A DNA stretch of 33,806 nt from Streptomyces sp. Isolate_45 (GTDB taxonomy: Bacteria > Actinomycetota > Actinomycetes > Streptomycetales > Streptomycetaceae): the NCBI RefSeq assembly GCF_024721315.2, contig NZ_JANFAK020000096.1:1-33806 (forward strand), in the 5' to 3' direction. The notes under the pieces were generated by a model. That model was not told the origin of the DNA. It made no database searches and saw only the letters and a list, made by a program, of their open reading frames with translations. A program made the position numbers and the translations under genes. The stretch's first letter is position 1. Every line of letters starts with the position of its first letter. Shown here in pieces: positions 26,112 to 33,806 of the stretch.

Positions 26112-28562
26112 TCAACCGTCGATAAGACGGCGACGACTACGAGCCCACACGAATTCGAGCACCAGGCCGGCGACCGCGGCCGCGGCCACCGCCGCTCCCG
26201 GTGCGGAGGTGCCGATCAGCTCCAGCTGGAAGAACTCCTGGAGGTACGGGACCACCAGGACGACGGCGAACGACGTCGCCATGGTCAGCACCAGCAGGAC
26301 GCGCCACCAGGTGTACGGACGGGCCACGATGGCCAGCGCCCACAGGGCCGTCAGGAACAGCGTCAGCGTCGCCGCCGAGGTCTCCGCGTCCAGGTCGTCC
26401 GCGTACACCGACCGGGCGTACATGTAGGACACGGACGTCGCGAGCGCCGCCAACGCCCCCGCCGGCACGGCGAACCACAGGACCCGGCCCACGAAGTGCG
26501 GTCGGGCCCGCTCGGTGTTGGGGGCCAGCGCCAGGAAGAATGCCGGGATCCCGATGGTCAGCGACCCGATGAGGGTGATGTGGCGCGGCAGGAACGGGTA
26601 CGGCACCTGGGCGATGACGACGATCAGCGCCATCAGCACCGAGTACATGGTCTTGGTGAGGAACAGGTTGGTGACGCGCTCGATGTTGCCGATGACCCGA
26701 CGGCCCTCCGCGACCACCGAGGGCAGCGACGCGAAGCTGTTGTTGAGCAGCACGATCTGGGCCACGGCCCGGGTCGCGGGGCTGCCGGCGCCCATGGCCA
26801 CGCCGATGTCGGCGTCCTTGAGCGCGAGCACGTCGTTGACCCCGTCACCGGTCATCGCCACGGTGTGGCCCCGCGATTGCAGGGCCAGCACCATGTCCCG
26901 CTTCTGCTGCGGACCGACCCGGCCGAAGACCGAGTGCTTCTCGACGGCGTCGGCGAGCGCCTCCGGGTCGTCGGGCAGGTCGCGGGCGTCCACCGGGGCG
27001 TCGGCGCCCGGAAGGTCCAGACTGCGGGCGACGGCCCCGACGGACAGCGCGTTGTCACCCGAGATCACCTTGACCGCGACGCCCTGCTCGGCGAAGTACC
27101 GCAGCGTGGCGGGCGCCTCCTCGCGGATGCGCTGCCTGATCACGACGAGCGCGCAGGGCACCGCGCTCGCGGGGACCGCCGACGGATCGTCCTGCAACTC
27201 GCCGAGCGGCCGCGAGGACCGGGCCAGCAGCAGCACGCGCAGGCCCAGCGAGCCGTGCGAGTCGGCCGTGGCGAGCACCGGATGCCCGGCGGGAAGCATC
27301 GTGTCGGGCGCTCCGAGCAGCCAGGAGTCCTCCTCGCCCGAAGGACGGGCGAAGGTCGCGCCGCTCCAGCGGCGGGCCGAGGAGAACGGGGCGTTCGCGC
27401 GCCGCCGCCAGCCCTCGGGCGCCGGGTGGGCGTCGATGATGGCCTGCATGCTGGCGTTCGGCCGTTCGTCGGCCGCGCCGAGCGCACCCAGCACCTCCTC
27501 GACGGGCAGTCCCGGCTCCAGCCGGATCACCCGGTCGACGTCCATGGCCGTCTCGGTGAGCGTCCCGGTCTTGTCCAGGCAGACCACGTCCACCCGGGCG
27601 AGCCCCTCGATGGCGGGCAGTTCCTGGACCAGCGCCTTGCGCTTGCCCAGTCGTACGACACCCACCGCGAAGGCCAGCGAGGTCAGCAGGACCAGGCCCT
27701 CCGGCACCATGGGCACCAGACCGCCCACCATGCGGCGGATCGCCTCGGGCACGTCGTCGTCGTTCACCATCAGCTGGGTGATGATCAGCGCGATGCCCGC
27801 CGGGACGATCGCGAAGGTGACGAACTTCAGGATCCGGTCGATCCCGTTGCGCAGTTCGGAGTTGACGAGGGTGAACCGCCGCGCCTCATCGGCGAGTTGG
27901 GAGGCGTACGCCTCGCGGCCCACCCGGGTGGCGGTGAAGGCGCCGGTGCCGGCGACGACGAAGCTGCCGGACATCACCGTGTCACCGGGCTGCTTGAGGA
28001 CCGGGTCGGCCTCGCCCGTCAGGAGCGACTCGTCGATCTCCAGGCCGTCGGCGGCGATGACCGTGCCGTCGACGACGACCTTGTCGCCCTGCCCCAGCTC
28101 GATCGTGTCGTCGATGACGACCTCGGAGGAGCCGATGGTGACGCGCTTGCCGTCCCGCCAGACGCGCGGCCGGCTCTCACCGACGATGGCGAGCTGGTCC
28201 AGGGTCCGCTTGGCGCGCACCTCCTGGATGATGCCGATCATCGTGTTGGCGAGGATGACCCCGCCGAACAGGCCGTCCTGGACGGGGCCGACGACCATGA
28301 CGATGCCGAACAGCACCCCGATGATCGCGTTGATGCGGGTGAACAGGTTGGCCCGGACGATCTCGCCGATGCTGCGGCTCGACTGGGCGGGCACGTCGTT
28401 GACCCGGCCGGTGGCGACCCGCTCGGCCACCTCGGCCGTCGTCAGCCCGACGATCTCCCCGGTCCGCGGCGCGCCCTGCGCGGGAACGGCGGCTCCGGAG
28501 CCGCCGCCGACGCCGGTGGCTTCGGAGCCGGCCCCTTCGAGCCCTTCCAACCGTCTCTTCAT
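26112..28562 (-). CDS. P-type cation ATPase, CtpE-like (probably Ca2+)
   Basis: An 816-aa integral membrane pump. The actuator loop has LLTGEADP (181-188), the phosphorylation site is Asp330 in DKTGTLT, and the hinge has MTGDGVND. Helix 4 carries VPMVPEGL (283-290), the form I associate with CtpE of mycobacteria, a calcium importer. The six C-terminal segments are hydrophobic and short-looped. There is no heavy-metal-binding domain and no CPC motif, which argues against a copper or zinc pump. In S. coelicolor the gene next to cdaR also encodes a membrane ATPase (from memory). A link between Ca2+ transport and a calcium-dependent antibiotic is attractive but unproven. GGAGGG lies about ten bases before the ATG; a second GGAGG touches it. 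Confidence 0.88.
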   Translation of the reverse strand: MKRRLEGLEGAGSEATGVGGGSGAAVPAQGAPRTGEIVGLTTAEVAERVATGRVNDVPAQSSRSIGEIVRANLFTRINAIIGVLFGIVMVVGPVQDGLFGGVILANTMIGIIQEVRAKRTLDQLAIVGESRPRVWRDGKRVTIGSSEVVIDDTIELGQGDKVVVDGTVIAADGLEIDESLLTGEADPVLKQPGDTVMSGSFVVAGTGAFTATRVGREAYASQLADEARRFTLVNSELRNGIDRILKFVTFAIVPAGIALIITQLMVNDDDVPEAIRRMVGGLVPMVPEGLVLLTSLAFAVGVVRLGKRKALVQELPAIEGLARVDVVCLDKTGTLTETAMDVDRVIRLEPGLPVEEVLGALGAADERPNASMQAIIDAHPAPEGWRRRANAPFSSARRWSGATFARPSGEEDSWLLGAPDTMLPAGHPVLATADSHGSLGLRVLLLARSSRPLGELQDDPSAVPASAVPCALVVIRQRIREEAPATLRYFAEQGVAVKVISGDNALSVGAVARSLDLPGADAPVDARDLPDDPEALADAVEKHSVFGRVGPQQKRDMVLALQSRGHTVAMTGDGVNDVLALKDADIGVAMGAGSPATRAVAQIVLLNNSFASLPSVVAEGRRVIGNIERVTNLFLTKTMYSVLMALIVVIAQVPYPFLPRHITLIGSLTIGIPAFFLALAPNTERARPHFVGRVLWFAVPAGALAALATSVSYMYARSVYADDLDAETSAATLTLFLTALWALAIVARPYTWWRVLLVLTMATSFAVVLVVPYLQEFFQLELIGTSAPGAAVAAAAVAGLVLEFVWARSRRRLIDG

Positions 28563-28616
28563 CCTCCGGTGCCCTCCGTGCTCGTCACTCCGCGGTGCCG
28601 TTCGCCGTGCACCCCG

Positions 28617-28645
28617 ACGGTAGGAGGTCCTCCCCGGTGGTCACC
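28617..28645 (-). promoter_or_regulatory. Possible promoter of the P-type ATPase gene
   Basis: On the minus strand GGTGAC (28645-28640) and TACCGT (28622-28617) are 17 bp apart, giving a leader of about 50 nt. The -35 is only a partial match. Confidence 0.4.
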
Positions 28646-28675
28646 AGGCACGAAGGACGTCCTTTTGAATTGACT

Positions 28676-28690
28676 TTCGACAGGGTCGGA
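28676..28690 (-). promoter_or_regulatory. Shared intergenic motif, copy B (upstream of the P-type ATPase)
   Basis: The minus strand reads TCCGACCCTGTCGAA, identical over 15 bp to 22031-22045, and continues AAGTC, giving a 13-bp identity (28684-28672) with 19060-19072. It lies 115-130 bp before the ATPase start, oriented toward it. Confidence 0.5.
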
Positions 28691-28984
28691 CGCCGCTCGT
28701 GGCGGGGTCCGGCGGGGCCGCGACGGCCGGCGTGCCGGTGCCGTACACCAGCAAGGGCCGATTGTGGGCCTGCCCGGCCTGTGCGCGACCGGAGTCCCAC
28801 TTGAGCGGCACCCGATGCGGGACCTGACGCGGGACGGACGCCGGAGCGACCCGGGCCGGAGGCCGCGCGCGGGCGCGGGAAGCGGAAAACGGATGGATAC
28901 CCAAGGGAAAGAGCCCGCTCCTAGCGTCGGCGGCGGATCCCACCCGGCCATCCCATGCATCCCGACGCGGAGGAGCCCCACCCC

Positions 28985-30025
28985 ATGCAGACCACGACGA
29001 GCGGGTACCTCGTGCGCGGGAACGACGTCCGCGGCCAGGTCGACGAACTGGACCGGCTGCACCCGGACCTGCACGCCGTGACCGACCCCGGGCGGATCGC
29101 CGCCTGGGAGGCCGAGCTGCGCGACGGCCCGGTACGGCACGACGACTTCGGCGCCGACGCGCAGAAGAGCCGGGGCACCGAGTACGTCCAGGCCCAGACG
29201 CTCAACCCGCGGGCCCGCGCCACCGGCATCAGGAACCTGCTGGGGCTGGCCGGCACCACGCGGCCCGCGCCCGGGGCGGAACGTCCGGTGCTCGTCGACC
29301 TCCTCGGCGGCGACGGTCTCGTCCGGAAGGTGTGCGAGGAACTGGGCATCGGCGACTTCAACATCCTGACCTGCGACGCCTCCGAGCACATGGTGGAGTC
29401 GGCCTGGGCCGCCGGGATGCCGGCCCTGCTCCAGCGCGCCGAGCGGCCGCTGCTGCGGGACGCGTCGGTCGACGCGGTGCTCCTGGCGTACGGCTCGCAC
29501 CACGTGGATCCCTCGGCCCGCCAGGAGTTGACCTCCGAGGCCTTCCGCGTGCTGCGGCCCGGCGGGACGTTCATCCTGCACGACTTCCTCGTCGGCTCGC
29601 CCGTCGACGTCTGGTTCGAGCAGGTCACCGATCCGTACTCGGCGACGGGCCACAAGTTCGCGCACTTCACCCGGGACGAGATCGAGGGCTACCTGGAGCA
29701 GGCGGGCTTCGACACCTACGAAGTGGTGGAGATCGACGACCCGTACACCGCGGTCGGTGCCACCCCGGAGGCCGCGGAGATCGAGATCGGCCGCTACCTG
29801 CTCAACATGTACGGGCTGGTCAAGGTCTTCGAGGGGCGCACCGAGGAGGAGGCCTACCGGTGGGTGACCGAGACCGCGAAGGCGATCTTCCGGTACCCGG
29901 CGGGTCCCGACGGGCTGCCCGGCGAGAGCGAGCTGGTCCGGGAGGAGGCCACCGGCCTGTGGCGCCTGACCATTCCGCGCCGCGCGGTCGTCGGCGTCGG
30001 ACGCACCGCTCCCGCCGCCGGCTGA
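28985..30025 (+). CDS. glmT: SAM-dependent 2-oxoglutarate methyltransferase for 3-methylglutamate
   Basis: A 346-aa class I methyltransferase. Motif I is VLVDLLGGDG (102-111), motif II region ILTCDASEHMVES, and the post-core block is VLRPGGTFILHDF. It resembles GlmT of CDA and DptI of daptomycin, which methylate 2-oxoglutarate at C3; transamination then gives 3-methylglutamate for the late NRPS module. Identification rests on overall resemblance and on its place beside the P-type ATPase and cdaR, as in the cda cluster. GGAGGAG (28969-28975) lies nine bases before the ATG at 28985; an in-frame ATG at 28955 has no such site. Its presence predicts an mGlu residue in the product. Confidence 0.85.
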   Translation: MQTTTSGYLVRGNDVRGQVDELDRLHPDLHAVTDPGRIAAWEAELRDGPVRHDDFGADAQKSRGTEYVQAQTLNPRARATGIRNLLGLAGTTRPAPGAERPVLVDLLGGDGLVRKVCEELGIGDFNILTCDASEHMVESAWAAGMPALLQRAERPLLRDASVDAVLLAYGSHHVDPSARQELTSEAFRVLRPGGTFILHDFLVGSPVDVWFEQVTDPYSATGHKFAHFTRDEIEGYLEQAGFDTYEVVEIDDPYTAVGATPEAAEIEIGRYLLNMYGLVKVFEGRTEEEAYRWVTETAKAIFRYPAGPDGLPGESELVREEATGLWRLTIPRRAVVGVGRTAPAAG

Positions 30026-30050
30026 GCCCGCGAGCCGCCCCCGGGCCGAC

Positions 30051-30064
30051 CGGCGGGCCCGCCG
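30051..30064. repeat. Perfect 14-bp palindrome after glmT
   Basis: CGGCGGGCCCGCCG lies 26 bp after the glmT stop. It has no loop or T-run, so it is a poor terminator candidate, and such palindromes are common in DNA of this composition. Confidence 0.4.
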
Positions 30065-30157
30065 CGGCGCCCCCGCCTCCGGTCGCACCCGGCCGGGGGC
30101 CGGGGCTAGCGTGGAGGGACCGGGGGGCCTTGGCGTTGTGCGGGCAGGAGGCCGGCC

Positions 30158-31384
30158 ATGAGGACACGACGGTGGCGCAGGACCGCGCTGGGAGCGTCCG
30201 CGGCGGCTCTGATGGTGGTGCCCCTGGGGGCGGGAGCCGGCGTGGGGTACGCCTCGGACGGCGCCGTCCCGCCGGTCGTCGCCGCCGCACCGGCGGCCGC
30301 CGAGGACTTCCCGCAGCTCACGCCCGCCGTGGCGGCGCGGCTCGACGCGGCGGTGAAGAAGGTCCTCGCGGAGGCGGCGGTGCCCGGGGTGATGGTGGCG
30401 CTGTCGGCGCCGGGCAAGGGCGAGTACGTACGGGCCTTCGGGATCGCCGACAAGGCGACCGGAGCGCCCATGACCACCGACCTGAACATGCGGATCGGCA
30501 GCGAGACGAAGACGTTCACGGTGACGGCCCTGCTGCAACTGGTCGACCGGGGACTGGTGAAGCTCGACGACCCGATCGGCAAGTACGTCGCCGGGGTTCC
30601 GGGCGGCGACCGGATCACCCTGCGCGAGCTCGCCGGGATGCGCAGCGGGCTGTTCAACTACTCCGAGGACGAGTCCTTCTTCAAGGCCTTGACCAGCGAC
30701 CCCCGGCGCGAGTTCACCCCGCGGGAGCTGTTGGGGTACTCGTTCCGGCATCCGGTGGTGTTCCAGCCCGGCGCGCGCTTCCAGTACTGCAACACCAACC
30801 TGATCCTGCTCGGGCTGGTGATCGAGAAGGTGACCGGGCGACCGCTCGCGGAGTACGTCAACAAGGGCGTCGTGGCCGAGGCCGGGCTGAAGCGGACGCT
30901 CTTCCCGGTCGGCGCGGAGTTCCCGAAGCCGCACGCCCACGGCTACACCGACCAGACGGCCTCGGGGAAGACGACGGACTCCACCGACTGGAACCCTTCC
31001 TGGGGTTGGGCGGCCGGCGCGATGATCTCCGACCTCGATGACCTGAGGAGTTGGGCGAAGACCCTCGCCACCGGCACCCTGCTCACCCCCGCCACCCAGG
31101 CCCAGCGGCTGAAGGTGTCCCCGGCGGGAGACCTCCCCGACACGGGCTACGGCCTGGGCATCTTCAACGTCGACGGCTGGATCGGGCACAACGGCTCCCT
31201 GCCCGGCTACGAGTCGCTGACCGTGTACCTGCCGCAGTCGCGGGCCACGCTGGTGGTGCTGCTCAACACGGACATCCCGTACCGGGGCAGCGAGCCCAGT
31301 TCGCTGTTCGGCGAGGCGATCACGAGGATCGTGACCCCGGAGCACATCTTCAGGCTGCCCGCCCAGCCCGTCACCGCGCACTGA
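30158..31384 (+). CDS. Secreted serine hydrolase, class C beta-lactamase / DD-peptidase fold
   Basis: A 408-aa protein with a basic, possibly twin-arginine-like start (RRWRR) and a hydrophobic signal segment (about 9-31). The penicillin-recognising fold motifs are Ser115-E-T-Lys118, Tyr210-C-Asn212 and His344-Asn345-Gly346. It may act as D-alanyl-D-alanine carboxypeptidase, esterase or beta-lactamase; the motifs do not decide. GGAGG lies six bases before the ATG, and a -10-like TAGCGT sits at 30107-30112. It follows glmT but has its own control region, so membership of the antibiotic cluster is doubtful. Confidence 0.87.
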   Translation: MRTRRWRRTALGASAAALMVVPLGAGAGVGYASDGAVPPVVAAAPAAAEDFPQLTPAVAARLDAAVKKVLAEAAVPGVMVALSAPGKGEYVRAFGIADKATGAPMTTDLNMRIGSETKTFTVTALLQLVDRGLVKLDDPIGKYVAGVPGGDRITLRELAGMRSGLFNYSEDESFFKALTSDPRREFTPRELLGYSFRHPVVFQPGARFQYCNTNLILLGLVIEKVTGRPLAEYVNKGVVAEAGLKRTLFPVGAEFPKPHAHGYTDQTASGKTTDSTDWNPSWGWAAGAMISDLDDLRSWAKTLATGTLLTPATQAQRLKVSPAGDLPDTGYGLGIFNVDGWIGHNGSLPGYESLTVYLPQSRATLVVLLNTDIPYRGSEPSSLFGEAITRIVTPEHIFRLPAQPVTAH

Positions 31385-31463
31385 CGGCCCGGGGCCGGTG
31401 CGCGGCCCCGCGGGTCCGCCCGCGCACAATGGGGCCCCGGCACGTGCGGACCAGGGAGCATTC

Positions 31464-31997
31464 ATGCGGGAGCAGGCAGCAGCGGCACACGAGGGCGCCC
31501 CGACCCCGGAGTGGGGCGGGCACGGCGAGCAGGGCGCGGACGGCGCGGCGGTCGTCCTGCGCGTCGCGGGGGAGGAGGACCTCGACATCGCGGCGGAACT
31601 CTTCAGCGGCTACCTCGACTTCTACGAGGTGAAGGTGGAGGACCCGGCCGGCCCGCGCGCGTTCCTCGCGGAGCGGATCGCGAAGGACGAGTCGCTCGTC
31701 CTGCTCGCCGAGGTCCCCGGGGTCGGCACGGTCGGCTTCGCGCAGGTCTACCGCGCCTTCTCCTCGCTCACCCTGAGCACCGCGTGGATCCTGAACGACC
31801 TGTACGTGGCCCCCGCCGGGCGCCGCACCGGCGCGGGCCGGGCGCTGCTGCGCGACGTGGTGCGCCGGGCGCGCGGCGCCGGGGTGGCCGGGGTGCAGTT
31901 GGAGACGGCGTACGACAACCTCGTCGCGCAAGGGCTGTACGAGTCCGAGGGGTTCGCCCGCGAGGAGTTCCACGTCTACTTCCACGACCTGGGCTGA
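31464..31997 (+). CDS. GNAT-family N-acetyltransferase
   Basis: A 177-aa protein. The acetyl-CoA pyrophosphate loop is RRTGAGRALL within LYVAPAGRRTGAGRALLRDV, preceded by the beta-4 strand block ILNDLYV. The C-terminus YESEGFAREEFHVYF is typical of GNAT enzymes. The first 35 residues are Ala/Gly-rich and look disordered. I start at the ATG at 31464 because AGGGAG precedes it by five bases; a longer frame from 31398 lacks one. The substrate cannot be predicted. It lies about 80 bp after the serine hydrolase with no clear terminator between. Confidence 0.88.
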   Translation: MREQAAAAHEGAPTPEWGGHGEQGADGAAVVLRVAGEEDLDIAAELFSGYLDFYEVKVEDPAGPRAFLAERIAKDESLVLLAEVPGVGTVGFAQVYRAFSSLTLSTAWILNDLYVAPAGRRTGAGRALLRDVVRRARGAGVAGVQLETAYDNLVAQGLYESEGFAREEFHVYFHDLG

Positions 31998-32038
31998 CCG
32001 CTGACGGGGACCTCGCCGAGGCATCCACCGGCCGCCGC

Positions 32039-33718
32039 CTACTTCGCGTCGGCGTAGCACTCCACGACCGCCGTGGTGAACGGGAAGCGGACCGGGGTGT
32101 CGCCGAAGGCGATCCGGCCCGCCCGGTCACCGGCGGCGCGGATCGCCTCCGCGACGGCCCCGGCCTCCTCGGCGGGACAGTGCACGATCACCTCGTCGTG
32201 CTGGAAGAACACCAGCTCGGCCCGCATCCCGACGGTCGCCTGGCGCAGTGCCGCGAGCAGCAGCAGCGCCCAGTCGGCGGCGCTGCCCTGCACCACGAAG
32301 TTACGGGTGAACCGGCCGCGGGCCCGGGTGTTGGTGGAGGCGTAGCTCGGGGTCCAACCGTCCTCGCGGTCCTGCGGGACCCCGGCCTCGCCGTCGTCCT
32401 CGGCGGGCGCGAACGGCGGCGGGCAGGTGCGACCCAGCCAGGTCCGCACGAGCCGCCCCTCCTCCCCGGCGCGGGCGGCGTCGTCGACGTAGGCCACGGC
32501 GCGGGGGAAACGGCGGCGCAGCGCGGCCAGGTTCTTCAGGCCGTCGCCGGAGGTCTGGCCGTAGACGGCGCCGAGCACGGCCAGCTTGGCCATGTCCCGG
32601 TCGCCGGAGAAGCCCTGCCGGGAGATGGCCGTGTAGAGGTCCTCGGGGCGGCCGGCCACCTCCATGAAGGCCGGGTCGCGGGAGATCGCGGCGAGGACCC
32701 GCGGCTCCATCTGGTCGGCGTCGGCGACGACGAGCCGCCAGCCGGGATCGGCGACGACGGCCCGACGGATCACCTTGGGGATCTGCAGCGCCCCGCCGCC
32801 GTTGGTCACCCAGCGGCCGGTGAGGGTGCCCCCGGGCACGAACTCGGGTCGGAAGCGGCCGTCGTGGACCCAGTCGGCGAGCCAGGACCAGCCGTGCGCG
32901 GTGTAGATCCGGTACAGCTTCTTGTACGCGATCAGTGGCTCCACGGCCGGGTGGTCCAGCTCCTGGATCTCCCAGCGGCGGGTGGACTTCAGCTTGATCC
33001 CGGCCTCGGCGAACGCCTTGATCACGTCGGCGGGGAGGTCCGGGCGCACCCGGCGCCCGAACGCGGCGGACACCTCGTCGGCCAGCTCGGCCAGCCTGCG
33101 GGGCTCGCCGCGCCCGGCGTAGCGCTCGCCGAGCAGCTCGGTCAGCAGGGCGCGGTGCACGTCGGCCCGCCAGGGCAGGCCCGCGCGGTGCATCTCGGCG
33201 GCGATGAGGAAGGCGGCGGACTCGGCCGCGACGAGCAGCCGCATCCGGTCGGGGTGGGCGGTGGCGGCGAGACGCCGCTCCTGCTCGGCGTGGACCGCGA
33301 GCAGGGCGTCGAGGGGGACCGGGACGGTGGGTCGCGGCTCGAAGAGGGAGTCCTGCGTGCCCGGCTCCGCGGCGCGCTGGGGCGGGTCGGGCGGTACGGG
33401 GCCGCCGGTGAGGCGGGCCATGGCGGCCGCCGCCGAGCGGGGCTCGCCGATGCGGCCCTCGTGCCCGAGGAGCAGCAGCTCGGCGTCCTCGACGTCGTAG
33501 CACCGCTCGACGCGGACGCCGGCGGCGAGCAGCCGGGGGTAGACGGCGGCCGTGGAACGCCACACCCAGCGGGTGCCCGCGGGCGCGGCCCGGATCGCCT
33601 CGGCGGGGTCGCGCACGCTGATCCGGGCCCCGACCGCGGGGGGCACGGGGGCGGCGTGCCACCAGCCGTCACCGTGCTCGGACTCGGCGAGGGCCCACCG
33701 GCCGGCTTGGTCGCTCAC
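32039..33718 (-). CDS. Family-A DNA polymerase-like protein (bifunctional 3'-5' exonuclease/polymerase group)
   Basis: A 559-aa protein with the three family-A polymerase motifs. Motif A is DADQMEPR (about 333-340), motif B is RDMAKLAVLGAVYG (about 374-387) and motif C is QHDEV near 515. The N-terminal third corresponds to the 3'-5' exonuclease fold but I see no clear DEDD residues, so it is probably inactive. It is much shorter than PolA (about 900 aa) and lacks a 5' nuclease domain. Actinobacteria commonly carry this second polymerase; its role, perhaps in repair, is not established. The GTG at 33718 follows GGGAG by ten bases; a GTG at 33763 would add 15 residues. It converges on the GNAT gene. 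Confidence 0.88.
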   Translation of the reverse strand: MSDQAGRWALAESEHGDGWWHAAPVPPAVGARISVRDPAEAIRAAPAGTRWVWRSTAAVYPRLLAAGVRVERCYDVEDAELLLLGHEGRIGEPRSAAAAMARLTGGPVPPDPPQRAAEPGTQDSLFEPRPTVPVPLDALLAVHAEQERRLAATAHPDRMRLLVAAESAAFLIAAEMHRAGLPWRADVHRALLTELLGERYAGRGEPRRLAELADEVSAAFGRRVRPDLPADVIKAFAEAGIKLKSTRRWEIQELDHPAVEPLIAYKKLYRIYTAHGWSWLADWVHDGRFRPEFVPGGTLTGRWVTNGGGALQIPKVIRRAVVADPGWRLVVADADQMEPRVLAAISRDPAFMEVAGRPEDLYTAISRQGFSGDRDMAKLAVLGAVYGQTSGDGLKNLAALRRRFPRAVAYVDDAARAGEEGRLVRTWLGRTCPPPFAPAEDDGEAGVPQDREDGWTPSYASTNTRARGRFTRNFVVQGSAADWALLLLAALRQATVGMRAELVFFQHDEVIVHCPAEEAGAVAEAIRAAGDRAGRIAFGDTPVRFPFTTAVVECYADAK

Positions 33719-33806
33719 GGGTGCGAGTCTCCCACCGGGGTCTGACAGTGCCGGCCGCGCCACGGCGCCGGCCCCCGACCGCCCGCCCGCCGCCCGCGGC
33801 CGCGAC

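Larger units (their letters stand above)
28563..28984. promoter_or_regulatory. Divergent region between the P-type ATPase and glmT
   Basis: No gene is credible in these 422 bp. They hold the ATPase promoter candidate, a perfect 12-bp palindrome AAGGACGTCCTT (28653-28664), the shared motif copy B beside it, and a -10-like TAGCGT (28922-28927) upstream of glmT, identical to the -10 of the NRPS gene but without a clear -35. Confidence 0.5.

Noticed and set aside
30107..30112. TAGCGT as a firm promoter for the serine hydrolase
   Set aside because: No acceptable -35 lies 16-19 bp upstream, so it is mentioned only as a possible -10.
26079..31588. Long open frames opposite the P-type ATPase (26079-28673 +) and opposite glmT and the serine hydrolase (28559-31588 -)
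   Set aside because: Composition is low-complexity and no motif is visible, while the opposite strands encode intact recognised proteins.
33719..33806. A gene at the right edge
   Set aside because: Only the upstream sequence of the polymerase-like gene is visible; no start, motif or RNA structure is evident.

Overview
The window is high-GC actinobacterial DNA, almost certainly Streptomyces: codon third positions are nearly all G/C, ATGA/GTGA overlaps are common, a SARP regulator and a TTA codon are present, and every large gene resembles a Streptomyces family. No database search was possible; names come from motifs, adenylation-pocket residues and gene order.

Positions 1-30025 look like one flank of a calcium-dependent lipopeptide antibiotic cluster of the CDA type (S. 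coelicolor cda). The left 11.7 kb is the start of a giant NRPS on the minus strand, running off the left edge. It holds C-A-T (Ser code), C-A-T (Thr code), C-A-T-E (aromatic-type code, D-configured) and the beginning of a fourth C domain. CDA begins Ser-Thr-D-Trp. Divergent from it is a translationally coupled operon for 4-hydroxyphenylglycine: hydroxymandelate synthase, hydroxymandelate oxidase and Hpg aminotransferase. Next, on the minus strand, come an AbsA1/AbsA2-like two-component system, then a decayed IS605-type element, then a drug-type ABC exporter pair, a prephenate dehydrogenase (supplies 4-hydroxyphenylpyruvate), a secreted alpha/beta hydrolase, an MbtH-like protein, a CdaR-like SARP regulator, a CtpE-like P-type (probably Ca2+) ATPase and a GlmT/DptI-like methyltransferase for 3-methylglutamate.

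The genes fit one pathway: TyrA makes hydroxyphenylpyruvate; HmaS, Hmo and HpgT turn it into Hpg; GlmT makes methyl-oxoglutarate for mGlu; the NRPS with MbtH assembles the peptide; the ABC pair probably exports it; CdaR probably activates and AbsA1/A2 probably represses. Later NRPS subunits and the fatty-acid genes would lie beyond position 1.

To the right of 30025 the content looks generic: a secreted serine beta-lactamase/DD-peptidase-fold protein, a GNAT acetyltransferase and a family-A DNA polymerase-like protein. The tryptophan genes that, from memory, adjoin glmT in S. coelicolor are absent there.

Points most worth a second look: a 15-bp near-palindrome recurring upstream of four transcription units in the same orientation; a broken IS element abutting absA1; a TTA codon in the cdaR homologue; a 7-bp repeat expansion that frameshifts tnpB; and the Ca2+-type ATPase inside a calcium-dependent antibiotic cluster.
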